Below are positions 16,950-25,696 of a stretch of DNA of 64,000 nucleotides, in pieces; position 1 is the first letter of the stretch; every line of letters begins with the position of its first letter. This DNA comes from JANQQC01 sp965262255 (GTDB lineage Bacteria; Pseudomonadota; Alphaproteobacteria; Caulobacterales; Hyphomonadaceae), in NCBI GenBank assembly GCA_965262255.1, contig OZ253505.1, positions 2,480,001-2,544,000 on the forward strand, read 5' to 3'. Made by a program: the position numbers and the translations under genes. A model generated the notes under the pieces. The model saw nothing but the letters and a program-made list of their open reading frames with translations. It did no database searches and was not told where the DNA came from.

Positions 16950-17602
16950 GATTGAGAATTGCGAGATTCTTGATTGCTATTGCCTTATCTGTAGATATTG
17001 GAAATAAGTCTGCCGAATCTTTGAATGAACTGTTCGTCCGGCGAGCTGATGGAGATGAGTCCATTTCTAAACTAATCGCTCAGGGAGCAGAGCTTAATCA
17101 AATTGATAAGGATGGTACTACTTCTCTGACAATTGTCAGTATTTCTTGTAGACCGAAAACCGCACAGTTATTATTGAATGCTGGGGCCGATATAAATAAA
17201 CCAGATAAGTTTGGCCCTCCCTTATACCATACTGTGACACATAACTACGCCATACTCACAAAGATCCTCATTGACAATGGGGCAAACGCTAAATGGGTCG
17301 ATAAAGATAACGGGGGCAATTTGTAACACTATTCAAGTGTATTCGGAGCGGATTCTTAGGTGAAAGATTCAGTTGAAGCGGGAGCAGATATAAACGGTTT
17401 GGATAATGATGGAGAATCTCCGTTGCGAGCTCTGTTGAATTGGCCCGGAGTTGATAGCTGGTTCAAAGAGGAGAGAAGTAAACTGTTTAGGCGGAATGGT
17501 GCGAAGGATGTATATGCACGTTCTCAGAGTTTGCCAACAAAGGCCTCAGCGTCTCAATCGAAACACCGGAAGAACGAACTTGACAAGGAAAAGCAGGATT
17601 GA
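16946..17602 (+). pseudogene. Tandem copy of ankyrin gene, two nonsense codons
   Basis: This frame repeats the preceding ankyrin gene throughout: signal-like start, AESLNELFVRRADGDESISK, LLLNAGADINKPDKFG, ILTKILIDNGANAKWVDKDNG, VEAGADINGLDNDGESPLRA, NGAKDVYARSQSLPT and a basic tail. The frame never shifts, but TAA at 17324-17326 replaces the Leu codon of NNLLHYASLWGAD in the first copy, and TAG at 17357-17359 follows 10 codons later. The start GTG overlaps the stop of the first copy (GTGA), so the two were probably translated as a pair before decay. Confidence 0.8.
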
Positions 17603-18119
17603 GAACGTCTAAGTTATTATCAGAGCGATAACAGTAATTCAGATTTTGAGAAAGAGTTGATTGTATGTCTGTTCTTACAGATAGAGCGACTGTAAGTGAA
17701 ACTCAAAAAGTGATAGAAATCTCCGATGGCAGCTGAAAAAGCGACTATATATCTTTTTTGAGCTATATTCCTGCTTTAGTTACTGTATATAGAGGCTTAT
17801 GTTCGGTTTCGAGTATGTTCACCGGACTAAATCTCGCTTCAACTCAAGACTCTGCGTATTCTGTAGGTGAAAGCTCTCAAAAATAGCGATTTAGGCTAAA
17901 TAAGTATATAAACGCTGTTAAAAACGTTGTTTAGATCTAGAGTCTTTGGAAATCTAGTCAAAAGACTTAGAGCGGAGCATTGCCAAGACCAAGGGACGTT
18001 CTGATACAGAAATAATTTTTGCTAAGCAAGCAAGAAACAAGCGTACGCCGTGCAAACTTGATACTACAGAGTATAAGTTAGACGCGTAACAGTAAAATTC
18101 CGCTACGAAGACTTAATCC
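17603..18119. other. Intergenic region upstream of the suf operon
   Basis: 517 bp without a supported gene. An IscR-type regulator gene, often found here in alphaproteobacteria, is not present, and I could not identify a clear IscR or Fur operator by eye. Confidence 0.4.
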
Positions 18120-19250
18120 ATGATTTACGCAGACTACAATGCTACCGCGCCTTTAAGACCAGAGGCAAAAACCGCTATTATCAAGGCACTTGAAGTTGGA
18201 GCGAATCCGTCCTCTGTCCACAGAATGGGGCGAGAGGCTCGAAAAATTATAGAAAGCGCTAGAGATACTATTGCTAAAGCGATTGGAGCTTCACCTTTAG
18301 AACTGTTCTTCACAAGTGGTGGAACTGAAGCCGTTGCTTCGACAATCCGGGCATTAATGTCTACTAATCAAGAAAACTATAAATTTTTAGTCAACTCGAC
18401 GGAACACGAATGTGTGCTACAAAACGTCGAATTGCTTTCTGGTTCAGTTACCAAGTTACCAGTATTAAATAGCGGACTTATAAACCTGCAGTACCTCCAA
18501 GACGCTCTTACAAAGTTAACCCAAGAATCGACTGAAATACCCGTCTTGTTTTTGATGTTAGCTAACAATGAAACGGGGGTGATTCAACCTGTTTCGGAAG
18601 CAGCAAGTCTTGTCAGAGAAGCGGGAGGACTAACATTTTGCGATGCGATCCAAGGATTGGGGAAAACCGATGTCAATGTTTCCATATTGGGGGTAGATTA
18701 CCTTGCTCTTTCCGCTCACAAAGTAGGCGGCCCACAAGGGGTTGGCGCACTATGGCGAAGACCTAATGCACCCCTTCAAACATTAATGGCTGGAGGTGGA
18801 CAAGAAAAATCTATGCGTTCGGGAACCGAAAATTTAGCGGGTATAGCAGGATTTGGCACGGCGGTAGAAGTAGCTTGTAATTCGCTTGTTGATTACCAAT
18901 CTCTAGAAGAGTCCCGTAACGTAATGGAAAAGAAATTGAAAAGTGAAGCTGAAATTGTAATTGCGGGCGAACATGTAACTCGCCTTGCTGGTGTTTCAAA
19001 TTTTGCCTATGCGGGGTTTCGTTCTGAAACTCAAGTCATGGCAATGGATCTAGAAGGGATTGCTATTTCGTCGGGTTCAGCATGCTCGTCAGGGAAAGTG
19101 CGCCGCAGTGAAGTTTTGAGTGCGATGGGGTATGATGACGAACTTGCAAATTGTGCGATCCGAGCGAGTTTCGGTTGGAATACGAAGCAAGAGGATTTTG
19201 ATCAACTATCAGATATCTGGTTGAAGGTCATGAGACGTGCTAACCATTAA
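18120..19250 (+). CDS. Cysteine desulfurase (NifS/IscS-like) of the suf operon
   Basis: 376-residue class V aminotransferase-fold enzyme that takes sulfur from cysteine as a persulfide for Fe-S cluster assembly. Seen: IYADYNATAPLRPEA at the start, TSGGTEA (PLP phosphate binding), TEHECVL, ANNETGVIQPV, the PLP Schiff-base Lys201 in SAHKVGGPQG, and the persulfide Cys322 in SSGSACSSGKV. The short loop with ACSSG places it in the NifS/IscS-like group rather than SufS. It is the first gene of a run with sufB, sufC and sufD on the same strand. No sufS, sufE/sufU, sufT or sufA follows, so this may be the only dedicated desulfurase of the operon here. Confidence 0.92.
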   Translation: MIYADYNATAPLRPEAKTAIIKALEVGANPSSVHRMGREARKIIESARDTIAKAIGASPLELFFTSGGTEAVASTIRALMSTNQENYKFLVNSTEHECVLQNVELLSGSVTKLPVLNSGLINLQYLQDALTKLTQESTEIPVLFLMLANNETGVIQPVSEAASLVREAGGLTFCDAIQGLGKTDVNVSILGVDYLALSAHKVGGPQGVGALWRRPNAPLQTLMAGGGQEKSMRSGTENLAGIAGFGTAVEVACNSLVDYQSLEESRNVMEKKLKSEAEIVIAGEHVTRLAGVSNFAYAGFRSETQVMAMDLEGIAISSGSACSSGKVRRSEVLSAMGYDDELANCAIRASFGWNTKQEDFDQLSDIWLKVMRRANH

Positions 19251-19263
19251 GGAACGAACAAAA

Positions 19264-20790
19264 ATGTCTCAGGCGGTTAAAGTTAAGGACGGAATTGACG
19301 CAGATACAGTTGCTGCAGCAAAGGCCTTAGAGTCTGAGCATTACACGGCAGGATTCTCAACCGAGATTGAAACCGAATACTCCCCGAAAGGTCTGAGCGA
19401 GGACACCATTCGATTCATTTCAGCTAAGAAAGAAGAACCAGAGTGGTTGTTGGATTGGCGACTTCAAGCGTTCGAGCGATGGCAAACGATGAAAGAGCCG
19501 GATTGGGCAAAGGTTAACTATCCAAAGATTGATTATCAGGATTGCTATTACTACGCTGCACCTAAAGCGGGAGCAAAGTATGAATCTATAGATGATGTCC
19601 CAAGTGAGATACTTGAAACCTACAAGAAGCTCGGAATACCTCTCCAGGAGGCGGAAGTTTTGTTGGGTGTAAAGGGAGCAGCGGATACCGCTGGAGAGGC
19701 TCGAACCGCTCCTAAAGTAGCCGTCGATGCTGTATTTGATAGTGTTTCAGTTGCAACGACATTCAAAAATGAACTTTCAAAGGCCGGCGTTATATTCCTT
19801 CCGATTTCAGAAGCCGTTCAACAATATCCTGATCTTGTAAAAAAATACCTTGGAAGCGTTGTACCGCCTTCTGATAATTTTTTTGCCACATTAAATACAG
19901 CCGTGTATTCAGATGGAACATTTGTTTATGTTCCGGAAGGCGTTAGATGTCCGATGGAACTATCCACCTATTTTCGGATGAATGCTGAGAATACTGGTCA
20001 GTTTGAACGAACTTTAATCGTTGCAGACAAAGGATCGTATGTTTCTTATTTGGAGGGTTGCACTGCTCCTATGCGCGACGAAAATCAGTTACACGCCGCG
20101 GTGGTAGAACTTGTCGCTTTGGAAGATGCAGAAATTAAGTACTCAACAGTTCAGAACTGGTGGCCGGGCGACGCAGAGGGAAATGGAGGAATTTATAATT
20201 TTGTGACAAAGCGCGGGGATTGTCGCGGCAAACGTTCCAAAATTTCTTGGACGCAGGTTGAAACTGGTTCGGCAGTTACTTGGAAATATCCTTCGTGTAT
20301 TTTGCGAGGTGACGATTCTGTTGGTGAATTCTACTCGATCGCAGTCACGAATGGGTTTCAACAAGCCGACACCGGGACTAAAATGATTCATTTAGGTGAA
20401 CGAACTCGTTCCAGAATAATATCTAAAGGTGTTGGAGCAGGTCGGTCAAATAACACCTATCGCGGTCTTGTTTCGATTCACAAGAAAGCCGAAAAAGCCC
20501 GTAATTTTACTCAGTGTGACAGTTTGTTGATTGGAGATGAGTGCGGTGCTCATACAGTCCCGTATGTCGAAAACAGACGGATTGATGCTCAGTTGGAACA
20601 TGAAGCAACGACGACCAAACTTTCAGAAGATCAAATGTTCTATGTTAGGCAAAGAGGATTAGGGGAGGAGGAAGCCGTATCTTTATTGGTTAACGGCTTC
20701 GTAAGGGATGTGCTGCAAGAACTTCCGATGGAATTTGCAGTTGAAGCTCAGAAATTGCTGGAAGTCAGTCTTGAAGGAAGTGTCGGTTAA
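19264..20790 (+). CDS. sufB: Fe-S cluster scaffold protein SufB
   Basis: 508 residues of the SufBCD scaffold on which [4Fe-4S] clusters are built. Conserved segments include KEEPEWLLDWRLQAFERW near the N-terminus, YVPEGVRCPMELSTYFRMN, YLEGCTAP (Cys region), YSTVQNWWPGD, CRGKRSKISWTQVETGSA, GVGAGRSNNTYRGLV and HEATTTKLSEDQMFYVRQRG. The ATG at 19264 is chosen: the UAA of the desulfurase gene overlaps an AAGGA motif that is its ribosome-binding site. The longer frame from 19237 would start inside the upstream gene. Translation is therefore tightly coupled. Confidence 0.97.
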   Translation: MSQAVKVKDGIDADTVAAAKALESEHYTAGFSTEIETEYSPKGLSEDTIRFISAKKEEPEWLLDWRLQAFERWQTMKEPDWAKVNYPKIDYQDCYYYAAPKAGAKYESIDDVPSEILETYKKLGIPLQEAEVLLGVKGAADTAGEARTAPKVAVDAVFDSVSVATTFKNELSKAGVIFLPISEAVQQYPDLVKKYLGSVVPPSDNFFATLNTAVYSDGTFVYVPEGVRCPMELSTYFRMNAENTGQFERTLIVADKGSYVSYLEGCTAPMRDENQLHAAVVELVALEDAEIKYSTVQNWWPGDAEGNGGIYNFVTKRGDCRGKRSKISWTQVETGSAVTWKYPSCILRGDDSVGEFYSIAVTNGFQQADTGTKMIHLGERTRSRIISKGVGAGRSNNTYRGLVSIHKKAEKARNFTQCDSLLIGDECGAHTVPYVENRRIDAQLEHEATTTKLSEDQMFYVRQRGLGEEEAVSLLVNGFVRDVLQELPMEFAVEAQKLLEVSLEGSVG

Positions 20791-20904
20791 AATCTATATT
20801 TTCCATAATTTGTGGAAATCCGCGAGCGACTACCTACATAGCAAACTAGTCCACAAAGGGCGTAACAAATTTTGAAAATGCGCCACACAGGAAATTCTCC
20901 CCTC

Positions 20905-21666
20905 ATGCTCGTGATTGATAGTCTTCGCGTAAGTGTACGAAACGAAGATAAGACTGAACCAATTTTGCGAGGTCTGTCTTTATCTGTTCCCGCTGGCGAG
21001 GTTCACGCTATCATGGGGCCGAACGGCTCTGGGAAATCCACTTTAGCTCATGTGTTGACTGGTCGAGAGGGGTATGAGGTAGAGGACGGATCAGCAGAAC
21101 TGAACGACAGTAATTTGTTTTCATTAGATCCGGAAGAGCGAGCGGCTAAAGGGTTATTTTTATCGTTTCAGTATCCCGTCGAGGTTCCAGGCGTTCCAGT
21201 TATGACATTCGTTCGAACGGCAATGAACGCACAGCGCAAAACTCGCGAGGAAGAAGAAATTTCTGCATTAGAGTTCTTGAAAAAAGCCCGAAAGATAGGA
21301 AGTTTCTTGGGATTAGACGACGATCAGCTTAAACGACCCGTCAATGTTGGATTTTCGGGTGGTGAGAAAAAACGTTTGGAAGTTTTCCAAATGCTGATGT
21401 TGGAGCCAAGTTTCGCGATCCTTGATGAAACAGATAGTGGTTTGGATATTGACGCGTTGCGTGTAGTAGCAGATGGCGTTAATCAGTTGAGAAGCGAAGA
21501 TCGCGGGATGTTAGTCATTACGCATTACCAGAGACTTCTCGATTATTTGAAACCGGATAAAGTACATGTATTAGTTGATGGAAAGATTTTGACTAGCGGA
21601 GGGCCTGAATTAGCGTTACGCCTCGAATCAGAAGGTTATGATGGCGTGATCGCGGAGGCGGTGTAA
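20905..21666 (+). CDS. sufC: Fe-S assembly ATPase SufC
   Basis: 253 residues from the ATG at 20905, ABC-type ATPase of the SufBC2D complex. Walker A GPNGSGKST (38-46), signature FSGGEKKR (150-157) and Walker B FAILDETDSGLD (170-181) are all seen. The 'ETDSGLDIDAL' end of Walker B is specific to SufC. Upstream in-frame TTG 20872 and ATG 20878 would add up to 11 residues (MKMRHTGNSPL), but the family starts with the strand now at MLVIDSLRV and an AGGAAA lies before 20905. It is followed after 2 bp by sufD. Confidence 0.96.
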   Translation: MLVIDSLRVSVRNEDKTEPILRGLSLSVPAGEVHAIMGPNGSGKSTLAHVLTGREGYEVEDGSAELNDSNLFSLDPEERAAKGLFLSFQYPVEVPGVPVMTFVRTAMNAQRKTREEEEISALEFLKKARKIGSFLGLDDDQLKRPVNVGFSGGEKKRLEVFQMLMLEPSFAILDETDSGLDIDALRVVADGVNQLRSEDRGMLVITHYQRLLDYLKPDKVHVLVDGKILTSGGPELALRLESEGYDGVIAEAV

Positions 21667-21668
21667 TC

Positions 21669-22892
21669 GTGTCCGGCCTAACTGAGCATAGAATGTCGAG
21701 GAAAGAAATTTGGTTGGCAGAAAAGTTAGAACTTGTTCCACCAAGTCCTGAAAGACGAAAATACTTTGATGACTTTCTAAAGTCTGGTCTTCCCAATCGC
21801 AGAGAAGAAGGTTGGCGATGGACAGATATAGAGGCGGCGATTGATTCTGAGTTTGTTGACAAAAGTTTGGCAGAAGATCCGTTCAAGGATATTGATGCAC
21901 TAAGAATCCGAATTTCCGACAATGCGTCCATAACTGCGAATCGTTCTGACGATAATTTGCAGATTCACGCTGTTGAGGAAGTGAAGCCCACAGAAGAGTC
22001 GGGTAACTCCTCCTTAGTAACCTTAACGAGAGCTCTTGCGTCGACGGCGGGTAAATCGGGTATTCTGGGAATTGAAGTCAGTGGAAAAGTTGATATCCCG
22101 ATTCATTTAGTGTTTGCGTCAACTGGCAAGCGCGGGAATTTCAACAGAATCAAAGTCTCGGTCGCACCGAATGCTTCGGTCGAAATAATAGAGTCTCACC
22201 TGGGTGGAAGCGAGTTATCCTCGACTTTGTTGGAATTTGACATTGGAGAGGGAGGGGCAATAACGCGAACTTTGTTCCAATCAGCATCTGAAAAGCAAGT
22301 GCAGTATGTAAATGCAATAGTTCATCTTTCAGGAAAATCTACCTTTAATCAAACTACGTTAGCATTTGGTAGTAAAACCGCACGACTTGAGACTAATGTC
22401 ACTTACCTAGGAGAACATGCTGAGGCAAGACTCAACGCTGCATATGTCGTAGGCAACGGAAAACATGTTGATTTAACTTCTGATGTTACTCATTCGGCGC
22501 AGTATTGTGTAACAAATCAGCAGACGAAAGGTGCAGTGATGAATGGTGGTAGGGGTGTATTCCAGGGAAAGTTCTTTGTGCCGAAAAATCTTGGCCAACA
22601 TACAGATGCGAACATGCAACATCATGCTCTACTTCTTGGAGATCGAGCTGAGGTGTTCGCTAAACCGGAGCTGGAAATTTACGCAGATGATGTCGCCTGC
22701 GCCCACGGTAACACCTGTGGAAGTATGGACTTAAACCAGTTATTCTACCTTCGACAACGGGGAATTCCAGAGAATTTGGCTAGAGCTATCCTAACAGAGG
22801 CTTTCGTAACCGAGACATACGAAAATTCTACCTCAAACGTCGGAAAAATTCTTTCTAAGGAAACGAGGAATAGACTTAAAGAGAATATTTAA
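21669..22892 (+). CDS. sufD: Fe-S cluster assembly protein SufD
   Basis: 407 residues, partner of SufB and SufC in the scaffold. It has the SufB/SufD beta-helix core. Seen: GLPNRREEGWRWTD near the N-terminus, an arm rich in short beta strands, GAVMNGGRGVFQGKFFV, QHTDANMQHHALLLGDRAEVFAKPELEIYADDVACAHGNTCG (the conserved metal/interaction loop with His and Cys) and FYLRQRGIPENLARAIL at the end. The GTG at 21669 follows GGAGG with ten-base spacing. It is the last recognisable suf gene; the next gene is an inverted Fic protein. Confidence 0.94.
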   Translation: MSGLTEHRMSRKEIWLAEKLELVPPSPERRKYFDDFLKSGLPNRREEGWRWTDIEAAIDSEFVDKSLAEDPFKDIDALRIRISDNASITANRSDDNLQIHAVEEVKPTEESGNSSLVTLTRALASTAGKSGILGIEVSGKVDIPIHLVFASTGKRGNFNRIKVSVAPNASVEIIESHLGGSELSSTLLEFDIGEGGAITRTLFQSASEKQVQYVNAIVHLSGKSTFNQTTLAFGSKTARLETNVTYLGEHAEARLNAAYVVGNGKHVDLTSDVTHSAQYCVTNQQTKGAVMNGGRGVFQGKFFVPKNLGQHTDANMQHHALLLGDRAEVFAKPELEIYADDVACAHGNTCGSMDLNQLFYLRQRGIPENLARAILTEAFVTETYENSTSNVGKILSKETRNRLKENI

Positions 22893-23041
22893 GCTTTTTT
22901 TTCTGACATAGAAAGACAAAACCGCCCTTTCAATTTAGGATTTCGGTGTACTTTAAAGTGTCATATAGCGTAAGAAAGTGTCCTATTATCCGTCTTACAT
23001 GGACAAAAATTTTAGCAAACAATATTGTGTATGGCGTTGCT

Positions 23042-23067
23042 TGTCCTATAGAAAATCCAATAGGACA
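23042..23067. promoter_or_regulatory. Inverted repeat TGTCCTAT...ATAGGACA
   Basis: A perfect 8-bp inverted repeat with a 10-base spacer, in the convergent gap between sufD and the fic gene. Related half-sites (AGTGTCATATAG, AGTGTCCTATTA) lie within the 80 bp before it. It could be a weak bidirectional terminator without a T-run, or a protein-binding site. Confidence 0.35.
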
Positions 23068-23123
23068 GAATGTTGTCTAATAAGTGTCTGATTGAATGCC
23101 CTGTTGTCTGATCTGTTAGTAAT

Positions 23124-24515
23124 TTAGTGACGGTCTATCCAAGACTGAATCTGGGCATCTGATACTTGTAATCCAAGAATTTTTCCATGTTTCATGATCA
23201 GTTCTAACGAATCAATAATCATCGCTACAAATTTGTCTTGTTCGGGAATGTTTTCGTCCATACAATACTTTCTAATTTTAGATTCTAGTTCCTCGTCGGA
23301 CCGACTAGTGTTTTCGATAATGATTTGGTCAATTAGACTGTTTCGCGCCGTTCTGTACTTTGCGTAATAGGCATTATTTGCGTATTGAGTTTCAATTGTT
23401 CGTGTGTATTCCTGACATGACTGAATGTAAGCCCATTCGTATAACTCCAACATTGGTCGCAGTTCATTTTTCTCGTAAACCGAAATCAAAGCAGAGGCGT
23501 AAGATCTGGTCGGGACATTTACAAAACTTAAAGGACAAAGATTTCGCTTGAACAGGGGAATGTTGCAGGCAACTCTTGAAGTACGCTTGTTTACGTCTAC
23601 AAACGCTTGCAGATAGGACAAATGAACTAACAAGAAGAAACTTAGTTCGAACGGGTCACTTATTTTTTCAGCTTTAGAAATCAAAGTGTCAAACATTTCT
23701 TTTAGAATATGAGGGTCATTTATCGGTTCATATGCTGAACCACCAATTCGTACGCCGATTTTTCTCAAATTTCCAATTGCTTCACGATCAGATAATAAAT
23801 CTTGTGCAAGAAGACTGTGTATACCTCGGATTGTCAGTGCATTAGGTTCAACCCATTCCCCTGCTGAGTGGATTTCCATAAATGCTTCTTTATGATTCAA
23901 AATCATAATCGCCTCTATGTTGTCCTTGCCAACTGCAGTGATGTTGTCATAAAGTAGCTTTTTCGTTTCAGACCTTGAATACGAATTACCCTCTAGCCGG
24001 CTAGAGTTATACGAAAACTCAACTACTATCTCTCCTCCAAATAAAACTGTGTACGCTTCTGCAGTTTCAACGGGTTTAAACCTTAAACCAAGACGAAGAA
24101 GCCGCTCTCGCGTTTCTCTTGGAACGTAAGCGGTTTCGTTTGGAATATAACTTTCTAGGAATGTTCGATTGTAAGCTGCAGGAGTACGGAGTAGCTCATG
24201 TGTGTCTAGAAAATTTAAGATTTCTAGACTTTTTGCGCTAAAAATACTGGAAGTTTGTGAAGCTGACTTTGGTTTAGCTTTCGCGTTTGAACCAGAGCAC
24301 GGGTAGTACTTAACCGCTCTCTTTTCCTTACTCCGTGTGATTTTATGATTTTCAACCAAGGTTTCCAGTCGTCTCAGCAATGTCCTGGAATGAAGGTTCA
24401 ATGCCAATAACTGAGAAATCTCCTGACTAGTTAAGCCGTCAGGGTTTTGTGCAATGACCTTTTCAATGTTTATCAGGTCGGTCGCGATTTTACCGCTCAC
24501 TTCAAATTCCTCCAT
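23124..24515 (-). CDS. Fic-fold protein with degenerate catalytic motif
   Basis: 463 residues. The N-terminal ~70 residues look like a winged-helix DNA-binding segment (LTSQEISQLLALN, SRTLLRRLETLVE). Next comes the inhibitory motif FSYNSSRLEGNSYS (Ser171 to Asn177), the (S/T)xxxE(G/N) pattern of class II Fic proteins that block their own active site. The Fic core follows, with LQAFVDVNKRTSR at 302-314. In active AMP-transferases this motif is HxFx(D/E)GN(G/K)RxxR; here Gln303 stands where the catalytic His should be, while F, D, N, K and R are kept. The C-terminal ~110 residues are helical. The domain order suggests a regulatory, nucleotide- or DNA-binding role rather than normal AMPylation (inference). 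Confidence 0.85.
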   Translation of the reverse strand: MEEFEVSGKIATDLINIEKVIAQNPDGLTSQEISQLLALNLHSRTLLRRLETLVENHKITRSKEKRAVKYYPCSGSNAKAKPKSASQTSSIFSAKSLEILNFLDTHELLRTPAAYNRTFLESYIPNETAYVPRETRERLLRLGLRFKPVETAEAYTVLFGGEIVVEFSYNSSRLEGNSYSRSETKKLLYDNITAVGKDNIEAIMILNHKEAFMEIHSAGEWVEPNALTIRGIHSLLAQDLLSDREAIGNLRKIGVRIGGSAYEPINDPHILKEMFDTLISKAEKISDPFELSFFLLVHLSYLQAFVDVNKRTSRVACNIPLFKRNLCPLSFVNVPTRSYASALISVYEKNELRPMLELYEWAYIQSCQEYTRTIETQYANNAYYAKYRTARNSLIDQIIIENTSRSDEELESKIRKYCMDENIPEQDKFVAMIIDSLELIMKHGKILGLQVSDAQIQSWIDRH

Positions 24516-24799
24516 TTAGCAGGTTATTATGAGGTAGTTTGCCTTCTGAACAAGTTTAGGCAAGAACCCATCACAAGAAAAGCAGTTTTCAAAAATTTAA
24601 ACATACTGCTGTATTTTACAACAACGTTAACTTATTGAATAAATGGGAAGGCCGCACAAGAATGTCAAGAGTTAGTATCATCAGAAAATTTATTCAAATA
24701 ATTCGAGTGAAAGGATAGTGACAAAAACGGTTTGAAGTGCCAGTTTTAGTTCAGAATTTTGGCGCGTGAGGGTTCAAAACGACGGAATCTCTTTGTGTA

Positions 24800-25056
24800 G
24801 AGTGACAGTAAGCGGTAGTGAAATGACAAAAACCAAGAGAAAATAGCAATTTTGTCCAATGGAGTGACAAAGTTTTCTGTGGAGTGACAGTGAACTGTAG
24901 TGAAATGACAAAAAAACAAAAGAAAGTGACAGTTTCGCATAGTGGAGTGATAAATTTCTCCACAGAGTGACAGTAAACTGCAGAGAAATGACTAAAAACC
25001 AAGAGAAAATGACAGTTTCGTCCAAATGAGTGACAAAGTTCATTACAGGGTGACAC
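24800..25056. repeat. Helically phased array of 13 TGACA-type motifs
   Basis: Motifs of the form (G/A)(A/G)(A/G)TGACA start (at the T) at 24803, 24824, 24844, 24865, 24885, 24906, 24927, 24948, 24968, 24989, 25010, 25031 and 25051. Spacings are always 20 or 21 bp, about two DNA turns. Ten are exact TGACA; those at 24844, 24948 and 24989 differ by one or two bases. Four motifs make a higher-order unit of 82-83 bp, present three times (24800, 24882, 24965). Two looser copies lie upstream at 24719 and 24738. The 83-bp unit is not a multiple of three, so it is not a protein repeat. It sits upstream of fic and downstream of ruvX. All motifs face one side of the helix, as expected for a multi-site protein-binding array. 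Confidence 0.8.
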
Positions 25057-25165
25057 TATTGATGTCATCTTTCGATCTGAAGAAACTTAATCTCTACAAC
25101 GTCTCGGCGGCTATGTGTCATTCAAGATGAACGTTTCCGATAAGCCTCGCAAGTACTTTCAGCAC

Positions 25166-25630
25166 TCAACCCTCCAAATTCGCTTGGTTGAGTCGATCAA
25201 GAGCCATTTGTAAAATCAGAGAGGCGGCACTCGCGTCAATCGAATGCGAGCGCCTTTGTCGCGACATTCCGGCATCAATCATCGATCTTTCCGCCTGAGC
25301 AGTTGTTAATCGCTCGTCTTGGAAAGCTATTGGTAGATCCATTCTGGAAATAATGTTCTTGGCAAGTTGCTTGGCCGATTGCGCCCTAGGCCCGAATGTC
25401 CCGTTCATGTTGATTGGTAATCCAACAACAAGCCCTGTTACCTCGTACTCAGCAATTAGCTTCAGGATTTCATCCGTTATTGATTCGCGCCTAGAGCGTT
25501 TCAATACACCTTTCGGAGTAGCAATAATTCTTCGACTATCGCTGATTGCAAATCCGATTCGTTTCGACCCTGGATCTATGCCCATGAGGGATCCCGCGTT
25601 CGGAAAGTCGTGAATTTCTACTATAGGCAT
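25166..25630 (-). CDS. ruvX: RuvX/YqgF-family Holliday junction resolvase-like nuclease
   Basis: 154 residues of the RNase H-like YqgF family. The catalytic Asp19 is in MGIDPGSKRIGFA. The central VTGLVVGLPINMNGTFGPRAQ and FQDERLTTAQAER segments and the last acidic residue in HSIDASAASLIL complete the active site. The family acts on Holliday junctions and/or in 16S rRNA processing. It is divergent from gatC with a ~66-bp gap, a conserved arrangement in Alphaproteobacteria. Confidence 0.93.
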   Translation of the reverse strand: MPIVEIHDFPNAGSLMGIDPGSKRIGFAISDSRRIIATPKGVLKRSRRESITDEILKLIAEYEVTGLVVGLPINMNGTFGPRAQSAKQLAKNIISRMDLPIAFQDERLTTAQAERSMIDAGMSRQRRSHSIDASAASLILQMALDRLNQANLEG

Positions 25631-25696
25631 AGATATACTGTAGCATTTTAAGGGTTTTCAGACTAAATTGAGATGTCTGTTTCTAAGGAATGGTTT

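Noticed and set aside
22893..22960. Rho-independent terminator after sufD
   Set aside because: A run of eight T follows the stop codon, but I found no stable stem directly before it.
24800..25056. CRISPR array
   Set aside because: The conserved part is only about 8 bp and the intervals are similar to each other rather than unique spacers; no cas gene is near.
24746..25068. Three overlapping minus-strand frames with repeated residues
   Set aside because: They cover the TGACA array. Several frames are open only because the repeat lacks stops; the 83-bp period is not a multiple of three and the proteins share no codon-like pattern.
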